A DNA stretch of 64,000 nt from CAJXII01 sp965242915 (GTDB taxonomy: Bacteria; Campylobacterota; Campylobacteria; Campylobacterales; Arcobacteraceae). The first letter of the stretch is position 1. The number at the start of each line of letters is the position of its first letter. The position numbers were made by a program, and so were the translations under genes. This document shows, in pieces, positions 42,852 through 51,296 of this stretch. Under the pieces are notes generated by a model that did not search any database, was not told the origin of the DNA, and saw only the letters and a program-made list of their open reading frames with translations. The stretch covers positions 186,001-250,000 of the forward strand of contig CBDETN010000027.1 in assembly GCA_965242915.1 (NCBI GenBank), in the 5' to 3' direction.

Positions 42852-44374
42852 TTATTTATATTCTGTATTACCACGAATATTACTGTGGTTATTTTGTGCT
42901 ATATTTATAATATTATTAGCAGGCTTTTTATAATAAAGCTTTTTTGATAATATTGATTTTATAGATGCAACTGTAGTGGCATTAATACTCATTGCATATC
43001 CTAAAGCTAAATCAACTTCATATTTTTCATATTGTTTTGCCAATGAAAGAATGGCATTTAGTTTTCTGTATGCATATGATGGAAATTGCTCTTGTTCTAA
43101 TTTCATCTTTGTAAACTCTACAGTTTGAACCCCTATACTTTTTGCCCAGTTTAAATATCTTCCAGGATTAAACTTCGCATCTTGATATTGATGATTTTCA
43201 GGTTGGTGCTCTTTAATAGTTGAATATTCACTATCATAATATCTTGGATGTGTGGCAATTAGCTTTGATTTATAATAAATCTCAACTGTAGATGTTGAGT
43301 ATCTTACCTCTACTTTTTCTCCTAAATATTTAAATGGTACTGAGTATCTAGCACTTTGAAGCTCTATATGATAATCTATATTTACAGTTGCTATTTTAAA
43401 CTCTTTATAAATATATTGATTAGCTGCTAGTGGTTGCAAGTATGGTTCATCTAACTCTTTAAATAAAGTATCTCTACTTTTCTTTAATCGTTTCATAACC
43501 TTAGAGTTATAAATATCAAGCAATGGAGATATAGCATCATTAAGTTCTTCAACATCAAAAATTTTCTATGCCGAAGAACGGCTAATATCCATCTTTGAAT
43601 TGCTTGAACTCCTTGTTCTGCTTTTGCTTTATCTTTTGGTTTATATGGTCTTGCTGGTTCAATTACACACCCATAATGATTTGCCATTGCTTTATAACTT
43701 TCATTTAAAACAATCCCATCTTTATTATTTGAAATAACTGCACTTTTTAGGTTATCTGGTACTAATATTTTAGGTACTCCTCCAAAGAAGTTAAAAGCTT
43801 TTGTGTGCGACTTTATAAAGTATTCTTGCTTTTGACTAGGTGTTGCATCTACATATGTATAACCTGATGCTCCTAATACTGCTACAAATATTTGAGCTTT
43901 TGAAATAACTCCTGTTTTACTATTATAAATAGGAACAGTAACACCACTATAATCTACAAATAATTTTTCACCATTTAAGTGTATTTGTCTCATTGATGGG
44001 TTTAATTTCTTTTTATATTTATGATAATAAGTTTTAAATTGAGTGTATCCATAACCATCAGGATTCTGCTCTTTATACTCTTGCCATAACAATAGATATG
44101 TAACACCTTTTTTACGAATTTCTTTATCAATATATTCAACATCAGGTTTAGGTCTTAAAGATTGCCTGTGTAATATAGTTTGTTCAGGGAAAAGCATTTT
44201 ATACATAATATCTTCATCATGCAATAAAAAATCTTCCAGTTTATCTGGTAATATCTCAAATCTTCTACAATATTCAGCTGCAGCAGATCTAGATACACCA
44301 AGACTCTTTGCTATTCTCCTATATGAGAAATCCATTTGATACTTTAATTTTAGTATCTCTTTAATCTGTTTCAT
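42852..44374 (-). pseudogene. istA: IS21-family transposase IstA, frameshifted
   Basis: The first part (from 44374) has the N-terminal HTH (YRRIAKSLGVSRSAAAEY) and the rve core (KLFVDYSGVTVPIY, VPDNLKSAVI and the PKDKAKAEQGVQ glutamate). At about 43562 the frame breaks in a T5 run: one more T would join VLRHRKF to FDVEELNDAISPLLDIYNSK, which continues to 42852. The start at 44374 is chosen for GGAGAG upstream. The single-base loss should prevent a full transposase unless ribosomes slip there. Confidence 0.85.
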
Positions 44375-44698
44375 TAAAACTCTCCTCATTGATACACTCC
44401 TAATATTTTTAGAAGTGTAGTTTAATATGGAGAATATCTCAAACTTAAATTAGTTTTAATCCAGCAAATAAACTTAATTTAAACTTTCCTATCACTTTTT
44501 CAACCAAAGTGTCCAGATAAAAAGTGATATGGTGTCTTTTTAGAAAGTGATATGGTGTCTTTTTGGGAGTGATTTTTGCACTTTTATTTTAACTTAGATT
44601 TATTTAAGTTCTAAGTATGAATTAGTGTAGCCAGATCAAAATTAAACTATTATTTATAATTTAACTACAATTAATTTAATATCACATATAATGTCATT

Positions 44699-45146
44699 AT
44701 GAAAATAGTTTATAGATACAAATGTATTTTTATAATCATTATTCTCTAAAAATGGAGCATCTCATAAATTAGTTTTATGGATTGTTAATCAATATCAAAA
44801 TGGTCATAAAAAATATAATGTAATTTCAAATACATTAGTTACTGAATATGAAGATGTATTAACAAGAGATAAAAATATAGAAAAGCTTAAAAACTTTTCT
44901 ATTGATGAAGTTAAAGAATTTATAGATGGTATTTGTTTAATTTCAAACCATCAAAAGATAAACTTTTTATGGAGACCATTTTTAAAAGATAGTAATGATG
45001 ATATGATTTTAGAAGTTGCTTTTAATTTAAGAGCAGATTATATTGTTACACACAATATCAAAGATTTTAAAGGTGTAAAAGAAAATTTCAATATTGAAGT
45101 TGTTACACCAAGAGAATTTTTATTAAAAATAGGAGAGTTAAAATGA
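44699..45146 (+). pseudogene. PIN-domain toxin of a toxin-antitoxin pair, inactivated
   Basis: From ATG 44699 the intended protein is MKIVIDTNVF...SLFSKNGASHKLVLW and on to VVTPREFLLKIGELK. This is the 'putative toxin-antitoxin system toxin component, PIN family' type, with acidic residues in IDTN, TEYEDVL, SNDDMILEVA and NIKDF. An extra T at 44709-44711 shifts the frame, and a TAA (44733-44735) also interrupts the corrected frame. Its stop overlaps the antitoxin start (ATGA). The toxin is doubly dead. Confidence 0.85.
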
Positions 45147-45370
45147 ATTTTGCATTAAGAATACCAGATTATTATAAAAGTGATATTGATAGTTTAAAAG
45201 GTAATGTTTCAATAAATCAATTTATTGTTAATGCTTTAGCTGAAAAGATTTCATCTTTAAAAACATTAGATTATCTTAAAGAAAGAGCAAATAAAAGTTC
45301 AGTAAATAATATGTTAAATTTACTTGGTAATGTTCAGGATATTAAACCTCAAAAATACGATAAACTATAA
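45143..45370 (+). CDS. Antitoxin of the PIN toxin pair (HicB/CopG-like)
   Basis: A 75-residue protein, MNFALRIPDYYKSDIDSLKG onward, with the N-terminal strand and helix pair (NVSINQFIVNALAEKISSL) of ribbon-helix-helix antitoxins and a C-terminal tail that would cover the toxin. AGGAGAG is the ribosome-binding site, 6-8 bases upstream. It is intact even though the toxin gene upstream is not, as expected when toxin loss is tolerated first. Confidence 0.75.
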   Translation: MNFALRIPDYYKSDIDSLKGNVSINQFIVNALAEKISSLKTLDYLKERANKSSVNNMLNLLGNVQDIKPQKYDKL

Positions 45371-45478
45371 AGATTATAACAAACCAAATAGACTGTGAAT
45401 TTAGCCCAAAATAAGCTAATTTCACAGCAAAAATTATAGTTAATTTTTCAAATATTCTAACTTTTTACTAGAAATCTG

Positions 45479-45518
45479 AAAGGTGGAAACTCCCACAGTC
45501 TCTGTGGGAATGCGTATT
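45479..45518 (+). repeat. Hairpin repeat, copy 1
   Basis: AAAGGTGGAAAC is followed by TCCCACAG-TCT-CTGTGGGA and then ATGCGTATT. The same motif occurs at 61401-61440 with a different inner stem pair (AG/CT here, TT/AA there), so the base pairing is kept while the sequence changes. It lies between the antitoxin gene and the AMIN protein gene. It resembles the end of an IS200/IS605 element or its guide RNA, but no tnpA or tnpB is nearby. Confidence 0.7.
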
Positions 45519-45533
45519 TTTAGATTAACCTGA

Positions 45534-46226
45534 TTAATCTTTAGAAATCTTTCTAATAGTGATTAATCCGTCTTCATCAATATTTATTTTATACTCTTTT
45601 AAATCAGTTGGAGCTTGAATGACAACTCTAAAATATCTATTTTCAGGGTGAGCACCAATTATAATCTTTTTAAAATCTTCATGGCTTGATAAAGTTTCTC
45701 TTTTAGTATAAAATCTTTTTTTACCGATAAAATCAAAAACTATTTTCTTTTCATCTTTCAGTAAAAATTGTTTTTTTAATTTAAATTCAGTTTCAATTTT
45801 CATAACATCTTCAGTAATATCTATATTAACAAAATCAAGAAGATGATATTTATATATTTTAATCTCTTTAGGTGTTACAGCAGTTTTGGAAATATTATTA
45901 TCTTCTACAGCTTCTTTGAAGATTATTTCTTCAATTTTTTTAGTTTCTTCTAATATAACTAATGGTTTTGCTTCAACTATTTTTCTCTCTATAACAATAG
46001 GTTCTATTTTAGCTGCAGTCTCTTGAACAGGATCTTCTTGTGACATAATTTTAACAATTCTGCCTCTGTCATTTGGATTATAAGGCTCAATTATTTCACC
46101 CGGATCAACTAAAGATTCTCTCTCTTCAATATATGTTTGGGTAGGTACAAACGGATTTGATCTGGCACTTAATATACTTGCAAGGGCGATCAATAAACCA
46201 GCTTTAACTAAATTACTTATATACAT
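45534..46226 (-). CDS. AMIN domain-containing periplasmic protein
   Basis: A 230-residue protein with a signal peptide (MYISNLVKAGLLIALASILSA), a low-complexity linker rich in glutamate and proline (about 25-120), and a C-terminal AMIN-type beta domain (MKIETEFKLKKQFLLKDEKKIVFDFIGKK ... GAHPENRYFRVVIQAP). AMIN domains bind peptidoglycan or place cell-wall enzymes. It follows the FtsB-like gene, the order known in Campylobacter (eno, FtsB-like, AMIN). Confidence 0.85.
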   Translation of the reverse strand: MYISNLVKAGLLIALASILSARSNPFVPTQTYIEERESLVDPGEIIEPYNPNDRGRIVKIMSQEDPVQETAAKIEPIVIERKIVEAKPLVILEETKKIEEIIFKEAVEDNNISKTAVTPKEIKIYKYHLLDFVNIDITEDVMKIETEFKLKKQFLLKDEKKIVFDFIGKKRFYTKRETLSSHEDFKKIIIGAHPENRYFRVVIQAPTDLKEYKINIDEDGLITIRKISKD

Positions 46227-46264
46227 AACAATTATTCTCTCTTTCGTTACAGGGTTTCACTCTT

Positions 46265-46525
46265 TCAGTTATTGTTTTCAGGCTCTAAATTCTTCAATTC
46301 AAAATATTCTTTTTGCAATCTGGCATTATCAAACTGCAATTGTTTAATATTATAATGTAATTGTTCTTTTTGTTGCTTTAACACATTATAAACTTTTAAT
46401 GAATTTTTACCTTCAAATAAAATATCAGAAACATATCTGGCAAAAGAAATCGTAATTACAATAGCCAAAGCTACTAAAAGAATAAATTTTACTTTACCTT
46501 TTAGATTTATTTTTTTCTTTGACAC
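46265..46525 (-). CDS. FtsB/DivIC-like septum formation protein
   Basis: An 86-residue protein with a short basic cytoplasmic tail, one transmembrane helix (KFILLVALAIVITISFARYV) and a periplasmic coiled coil (LKQQKEQLHYNIKQLQFDNARLQKEYFEL). That is the architecture of FtsB/DivIC, which joins FtsL and FtsQ in the divisome. It starts 5 bp after the eno stop. Confidence 0.82.
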   Translation of the reverse strand: MSKKKINLKGKVKFILLVALAIVITISFARYVSDILFEGKNSLKVYNVLKQQKEQLHYNIKQLQFDNARLQKEYFELKNLEPENNN

Positions 46526-46530
46526 TTCTA

Positions 46531-47805
46531 TTATTTAGAAAAAGGTTGTTTTCCTAAATACTCAGCATAACCAATCTCTGCACCAATTTCAAGAAGTCTA
46601 TTATATTTAGCGATTCTATCACTTCTTGCTGTACTTCCTGTTTTGATTTGACCACAATTTAAAGCAACAGCAAAATCAGCAATAAATGCATCTTCACTTT
46701 CACCACTTCTATGACTCATAACACAGTTATAGTTATTTCTTTGAGCAAGTCTGATTGTCTGCATAGTTTCGCTTACAGTTCCAATTTGATTTGGTTTGAT
46801 TAAAATTGAGTTTGCAATATCTTTAGAGATACCCTCTGCTAAAATTGAAGCATTTGTTACAAATAAATCATCACCAACCAATTGAACTTTATCGCCTAAT
46901 TTCTCAGTCAATACTTTCCAACCATCCCAATCATCTTCACTTAAACCATCTTCAATAGAAACAATAGGATACTTAGCACATAAATCAGCATAATAATTTA
47001 GCAACTCTTCACTTGTAATCTCTCTATTTTCAGATTTTAATACATAAAGACCGGCCTCATTTATAAGTTCAGAAGCAGCAACATCAAGAGCAAGTGCAAT
47101 TTGTTCACCAGCTTTATATCCAGCTTTTTCAATCGCTTTCATAATAACTTCTAGTGGCTCTTCATTTGATTTTAAATTTGGAGCAAATCCACCCTCATCA
47201 CCAACAGCAGTACTCTCACCCATCTCATCAATTATCTTTTTCAATGTTTTATAAATTTCGCTGACAGCTCTTAACCCCTCTTTAAAATTTTCAAAACCTA
47301 CAGGTATAATCATATATTCTTGAAAATCTACAGAGTTATTCGCATGCTCTCCACCATTTATAATATTAAACATAGGTACAGGTATAGTCATCGCATTTGC
47401 TCCGCCTAAATATCTGTAAAGTGGAAGTTTAAGAGAAGTAGCTGCTGCACGAGCTACAGCCATAGATACACCTAAAACTGCATTTGCTCCAAGATTTGCA
47501 TAGTTATCAGTACCATCAATATCTTTCATTGTAGCATCAACTTCTGCTTGATTAAACGGGCTTAAACCTATAAGTTCATTTGAAATAGTTGTATTTACAT
47601 TTTCTACAGCTTTTTCAACACCTTTGCCCATATATCTATCTCCGCCATCTCTAAGCTCTAAAGCTTCTCTTTTACCTGTACTAGCTCCACTTGGAACTAT
47701 CGCACTTTCTTTTGTACCATCACTTAAAATAACTGTAGCCCTAACTGTTGGGTTACCTCTACTATCCATAACCTCATCTGCATAAATATTATCAATATAT
47801 ACCAT
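46531..47805 (-). CDS. eno: Enolase
   Basis: A 424-residue enolase, interconverting 2-phosphoglycerate and phosphoenolpyruvate. It shows PSGASTGKREALELRDGG near the N-terminus, the catalytic glutamate region GDEGGFAPNL, the metal ligands in LALDVAASE, SIEDGLSEDDW and VGDDLF, and the signature ILIKPNQIGTVSETM with the catalytic lysine. It heads the eno-FtsB-like-AMIN group. Confidence 0.97.
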   Translation of the reverse strand: MVYIDNIYADEVMDSRGNPTVRATVILSDGTKESAIVPSGASTGKREALELRDGGDRYMGKGVEKAVENVNTTISNELIGLSPFNQAEVDATMKDIDGTDNYANLGANAVLGVSMAVARAAATSLKLPLYRYLGGANAMTIPVPMFNIINGGEHANNSVDFQEYMIIPVGFENFKEGLRAVSEIYKTLKKIIDEMGESTAVGDEGGFAPNLKSNEEPLEVIMKAIEKAGYKAGEQIALALDVAASELINEAGLYVLKSENREITSEELLNYYADLCAKYPIVSIEDGLSEDDWDGWKVLTEKLGDKVQLVGDDLFVTNASILAEGISKDIANSILIKPNQIGTVSETMQTIRLAQRNNYNCVMSHRSGESEDAFIADFAVALNCGQIKTGSTARSDRIAKYNRLLEIGAEIGYAEYLGKQPFSK

Positions 47806-47892
47806 TTAATATAATCCTTTAAATATAATCTTTTAAGGATTATACTAACGTAATTTTACTTAAAACTGAGATATGGATATATAAAAAGAAAA

Positions 47893-47925
47893 TAAAAAAA
47901 GACAAGAAAGTGTTAATACTTTCTT
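47893..47925 (-). terminator. Terminator of sorAB
   Basis: AAGAAAGT-GTTAAT-ACTTTCTT (47904-47925) is followed on the minus strand by a T-rich run. It is 20 bp after the sorB stop. Confidence 0.75.
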
Positions 47926-47944
47926 ACCTCAAATAGATAAAATA

Positions 47945-48352
47945 CTATTTTGAATATGGATTTTTAGGTAAAGCTGATATTGGAATATTTTTTCGTCGCT
48001 CTATTTTATCATCAGGTGCATAATTTGTAGATAAATAATCTAAGATTACTTTTTCTGTATTTTCACCAGCAGCATTTGGCACATCCAAACTCCAAAGCCC
48101 TTGTGTATTTTGCATCCATCTAATCATATCTTTCCAAGTTTGTCTATCACCTCTTTGAAGTGTAATAAATTTTGCACTATGACAAGCAGTACAATTTGCA
48201 ACTACATCTTCAACACCTTTTGCCACAATCAGTCCAGTTTCTGGATCAATAGCTTTCACTTTTTTTATTTTTTTAGGTTGTACTGCACTAACATTTAGCG
48301 CAAAAACTACAGTTAAAGCAAATGTAGTTAAAACCTTTATTAGAGTTCTCAT
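47945..48352 (-). CDS. sorB: Sulfite:cytochrome c oxidoreductase, cytochrome subunit
   Basis: A 135-residue secreted mono-heme cytochrome c. It has a signal peptide (LTTFALTVVFALNVSA) and one heme motif CTACH. The segment RGDRQTWKDMIRWMQNTQGLW supplies the likely axial methionine. It takes electrons from SorA and passes them to the respiratory chain. It lies 9 bp after sorA. Confidence 0.88.
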   Translation of the reverse strand: MRTLIKVLTTFALTVVFALNVSAVQPKKIKKVKAIDPETGLIVAKGVEDVVANCTACHSAKFITLQRGDRQTWKDMIRWMQNTQGLWSLDVPNAAGENTEKVILDYLSTNYAPDDKIERRKNIPISALPKNPYSK

Positions 48353-48361
48353 AAAAACTCC

Positions 48362-49702
48362 TTATACAGCTTGAACTGCGATTCTGTGACAAGAGTTATT
48401 TAAATACCCTCTTGGATTCCATCCTGGTAGTACCATGGGTTGTGCTTTTCCATTGCTGTCTGTTGCTCTTGCCCAAACTTCATAATAACCATCAATTGGT
48501 AAAGATACTGTTGCACTCCATTTTTGCCAAGCCAGTTTATTTACAGGTTTTTCAAGTTTTGCATCTTGCCAAGTTGCACCAAAGTCAATAGATACTTGCA
48601 TTTTTTTAACTTTTAAATCTCCAGCCCATGCTTTTCCTCTAACCTCAAATGGTTTACCTGCTTCTCTGTTTTCCCCAGTTCTTGGGAATGTAACTATTGA
48701 TTTAACCGGCATAGATTCTATGACTTCCATATCTTCATTTGGTACTTTTGTACCAGGTGCAATTGGATTTGCAGGTACTCTATATGATTGACCAACCATT
48801 TTTTTACCATCATGTTGTGTATTTCTAATATATATTTTTTTCAACCATTTACCGCTAACTGATGCTGGCCAACCACCAGCTACTAATCTTAACGGCGCTC
48901 CATTTTGGTAAGGGATTGGCTCACCATTCATCTCCCAAGCTAGTAATGTTTCAGGTTCAAGTGCTTTTTTCATTGGCACACCTCGTGAAATTGTTCCTTT
49001 TTTAGGGTCACCACTTAGATGAGTATCTGCACCTTTATATCCAATATAAATTGCATGTTGAGTTAGACCCATCTCTTTAAGAATATCTTTTAATCTTACA
49101 CCTGTCCATTTTGGACATCCAACAGCACCAGTCGACCATTGATTTCCTTTTGCAGGAGGATTAAATTCATTTCTACCATTTCCACCACACTCTATTTGTA
49201 AAGCATAAGTATGTTGTTTGTATCTTTTCTTTAGATCACCAATTGTAAGTTTAATCTTTTTCTTTTTAGATGTTGCACCTTCATCTGCAATAATTTCAAA
49301 GGCCCATGCATCAATATTTCCAACTGTTTCACTTTCAACTGGTGGTTGACCATTGTTTCTTATAAACAGATGCTTTCCTAATGTAAAATCATCATCAAGC
49401 AGATGTGGAGGAGTTTCTGCATTTACTGGTCTATCATTTAAATAAATCAGCCCCTCTTTACCCTTAATTTTAAAAGGTTCATTACTATTTGCAAGTGCAG
49501 CTGGTATTAGACCACCTGGCATCTGATTTGCAAATGGAATATTTGAACCAACAACACTAGCCATAACCAACATCGCAGATTTTTTTAAAAATCCTCTTCT
49601 AGTTTCTGGATTAACCTCTCTACCAAACAGTTCTAAATCAGCTTTTACCGCATCTTCAAAATAAGCTTCATGAATACCTATTTCTGTTACTTTTTTTGCC
49701 AT
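48362..49702 (-). CDS. sorA: Sulfite:cytochrome c oxidoreductase, molybdopterin subunit
   Basis: A 446-residue enzyme that oxidises sulfite to sulfate in the periplasm. It has a twin-arginine signal (ETRRGFLKKSAMLVMAS), so it is exported folded with its cofactor. The molybdopterin domain has the cysteine ligand in QIECGGNGRN and the RLVAGGWPASVSGKWLK signature. A C-terminal dimerisation domain follows (about 320-440). The neighbouring moeA gene makes the molybdenum cofactor. Confidence 0.9.
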   Translation of the reverse strand: MAKKVTEIGIHEAYFEDAVKADLELFGREVNPETRRGFLKKSAMLVMASVVGSNIPFANQMPGGLIPAALANSNEPFKIKGKEGLIYLNDRPVNAETPPHLLDDDFTLGKHLFIRNNGQPPVESETVGNIDAWAFEIIADEGATSKKKKIKLTIGDLKKRYKQHTYALQIECGGNGRNEFNPPAKGNQWSTGAVGCPKWTGVRLKDILKEMGLTQHAIYIGYKGADTHLSGDPKKGTISRGVPMKKALEPETLLAWEMNGEPIPYQNGAPLRLVAGGWPASVSGKWLKKIYIRNTQHDGKKMVGQSYRVPANPIAPGTKVPNEDMEVIESMPVKSIVTFPRTGENREAGKPFEVRGKAWAGDLKVKKMQVSIDFGATWQDAKLEKPVNKLAWQKWSATVSLPIDGYYEVWARATDSNGKAQPMVLPGWNPRGYLNNSCHRIAVQAV

Positions 49703-49935
49703 TTTCTTTCCTTTAAAATAATTTTACAATAAGAATTTCTTATATCAGAAAGTATTGCACAGTTAAATTAAAAATAACTTTAAAGATAATATTTAGATAA
49801 ATTATTTAATTATTTTACCTTCTTATAAGTTATATTACTATGTTATATGAAACTTTTTATTATTAAGCTTTAAAGTCAGATTATGTATATATTTGTTATC
49901 ATAGACAAAATATAAAATATATAGAGGGAAAACTT

Positions 49936-51147
49936 TTGCATAAAAAATTTATAAGCTACAATCAATCACAACAAATATTAAATAACTTAAATATCACTCC
50001 AACTAAAACAGAATCACTTTTTATCAGTGATAGTTTGAATAGAGTTTTAGCTCAAGACATTGTAGCTTTTGAAAATTCTCCTGCTTTTGAAACATCTGCC
50101 ATGGATGGTTATGCTATTAAAAGTGAAAATTTGTCTTTAGGTAAAATTAAAATTATAGATAAAAATCCAGCAGGTAGTATTGTAACTTCAGAAGTTGTCA
50201 GTGGAACTTGTATTAAAACTTTTACGGGTTCACTTATGCCAAAAGGCAGTGATACTTTAATCCCTATTGAAAATGTAACTGTTGAAGATGATTTTATAAT
50301 TATTCATGAGATTGTTCCAAACGGTTTTTCAGTTAGAGAAGTTGGAGAAAACTATAAAACAAGTGAAGTTTTAATCACAAAAGGTACGATTATAGATTTT
50401 GCTGCAATTGGTGTTATGGCCAGTTTAAATATTTCTAATGTTGAAGTTTATGTCAAACCAACAGTCGCAATTGCCAGTACAGGAAGTGAAATATTAGACT
50501 TAGGACAAGAACAAACTAACGATGCACAAATAAGAAGTTCAAACCATATCACGCTTCAAGCATGTGCAACAAAATATGGAGCAGATGTAAATCAAATGGG
50601 TGTGGTAAAAGATGATAGACAATCGATTCTAAATCTTTTACAATCTGCTCTTGAAACTTCTGATATAGTAGTTACTACTGGTGGAGTTAGTGTTGGGGAT
50701 TATGATTTTGTAAAAGATATCATCAAGGATGAATTAGGTTGTGAAGTATTATTTCAAGGTGTTCTAATCAAACCGGGACAACATATAATTTTCGCGCAAA
50801 AAGGTGATAAATTTATCGTAGGACTTCCAGGATTTGCATATTCAAGCACAGTTACATTTTTACTTTATATCTTACCTTTGATTTTTAAATTTAAAGGTGC
50901 AAATGAGTCATTAAATATTAAAGATGCAACTATATCTCATGATTTTCCAAAAAAAGCTAAAAAAACAATTTTCACAGCTTCAAATTTAGAATATAGAGAT
51001 GGTCAGTATTTCATAAACATGGATGATAAAAGACAAGGCACCAGTGCTATCTTAACAAATATGTTAGGTGATATTGCACTTTTAATTCAAGATGAAGATT
51101 CATCTGATTTAAAAGCAAATGACAAAGTTAAGATTTTAATTCCTTAA
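49936..51147 (+). CDS. moeA: Molybdopterin molybdenumtransferase MoeA
   Basis: A 403-residue enzyme that inserts molybdenum into adenylylated molybdopterin. FETSAMDGYAIK, TGSLMPKGSDTLIPIENV, ASTGSEILDLG, the TTGGVSVGDYDFVKD motif and GLPGFAYSSTVTF are visible. The start is TTG at 49936 behind GAGGG, an uncommon start. It is divergent from sorA with a 233-bp gap holding both promoters. Confidence 0.92.
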   Translation: MHKKFISYNQSQQILNNLNITPTKTESLFISDSLNRVLAQDIVAFENSPAFETSAMDGYAIKSENLSLGKIKIIDKNPAGSIVTSEVVSGTCIKTFTGSLMPKGSDTLIPIENVTVEDDFIIIHEIVPNGFSVREVGENYKTSEVLITKGTIIDFAAIGVMASLNISNVEVYVKPTVAIASTGSEILDLGQEQTNDAQIRSSNHITLQACATKYGADVNQMGVVKDDRQSILNLLQSALETSDIVVTTGGVSVGDYDFVKDIIKDELGCEVLFQGVLIKPGQHIIFAQKGDKFIVGLPGFAYSSTVTFLLYILPLIFKFKGANESLNIKDATISHDFPKKAKKTIFTASNLEYRDGQYFINMDDKRQGTSAILTNMLGDIALLIQDEDSSDLKANDKVKILIP

Positions 51148-51150
51148 AAT

Positions 51151-51296
51151 ATGTTTATCCTCATTCCCTTAATTTTAATATTTTTTTGTATAGCATACTT
51201 GTCAGTAAATGATGATTTAACAATTTATACCCAAAGTTTTATCTATTTCCTCATCATTTTCATATTATTTGTATCATATTATTTATTTAAAATTAT
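51151..51296 (+). pseudogene. Small membrane protein, 3' end removed by an IS
   Basis: From ATG 51151, 3 bp after moeA, about 48 codons of a two-helix membrane protein are present (FILIPLILIFFCIAYLSV and SFIYFLIIFILFVSYYLF). The element at 51297 then cuts it, and the remaining codons up to 51354 come from the IS. The lost portion is not found on the other side. The family is not recognised. Confidence 0.6.

Larger units (their letters stand above)
41997..44580 (-). mobile_element. IS21-family element, nearly complete
   Basis: A 2584-bp element with terminal repeats TACAAATATCACTC and TGCAAAAATCACTC (complement of the right end). It is flanked by a 5-bp duplication CTTTT (41992-41996 and 44581-44585). 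Removing it restores the IS150-like sequence found intact at 60131-60155. The right end has two direct copies of AAAGTGATATGGTGTCTTTTT (44521 on), the multiple terminal repeats usual for IS21. It encodes istA (frameshifted) and istB. Confidence 0.93.
41028..44638 (-). mobile_element. IS150-like IS3-family element, copy 1, interrupted by an IS21 element
   Basis: The ends are TGATCTG-type inverted repeats (TGATCTGTCAACCCTA at 41028 and the complement of TGATCTGGCTACACTA ending at 44638), as in the intact copy at 60089-61376. The IS21 element at 41997-44580 splits it just upstream of orfA. Inside orfB 266 bp are missing relative to copy 2. No flanking target duplication is seen. Confidence 0.9.

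Noticed and set aside
44521..44562. Direct repeats of about 21 bp as a CRISPR-like array
   Set aside because: There are only two tandem units with no spacers, and they lie at the IS21 end, where multiple terminal repeats are normal.
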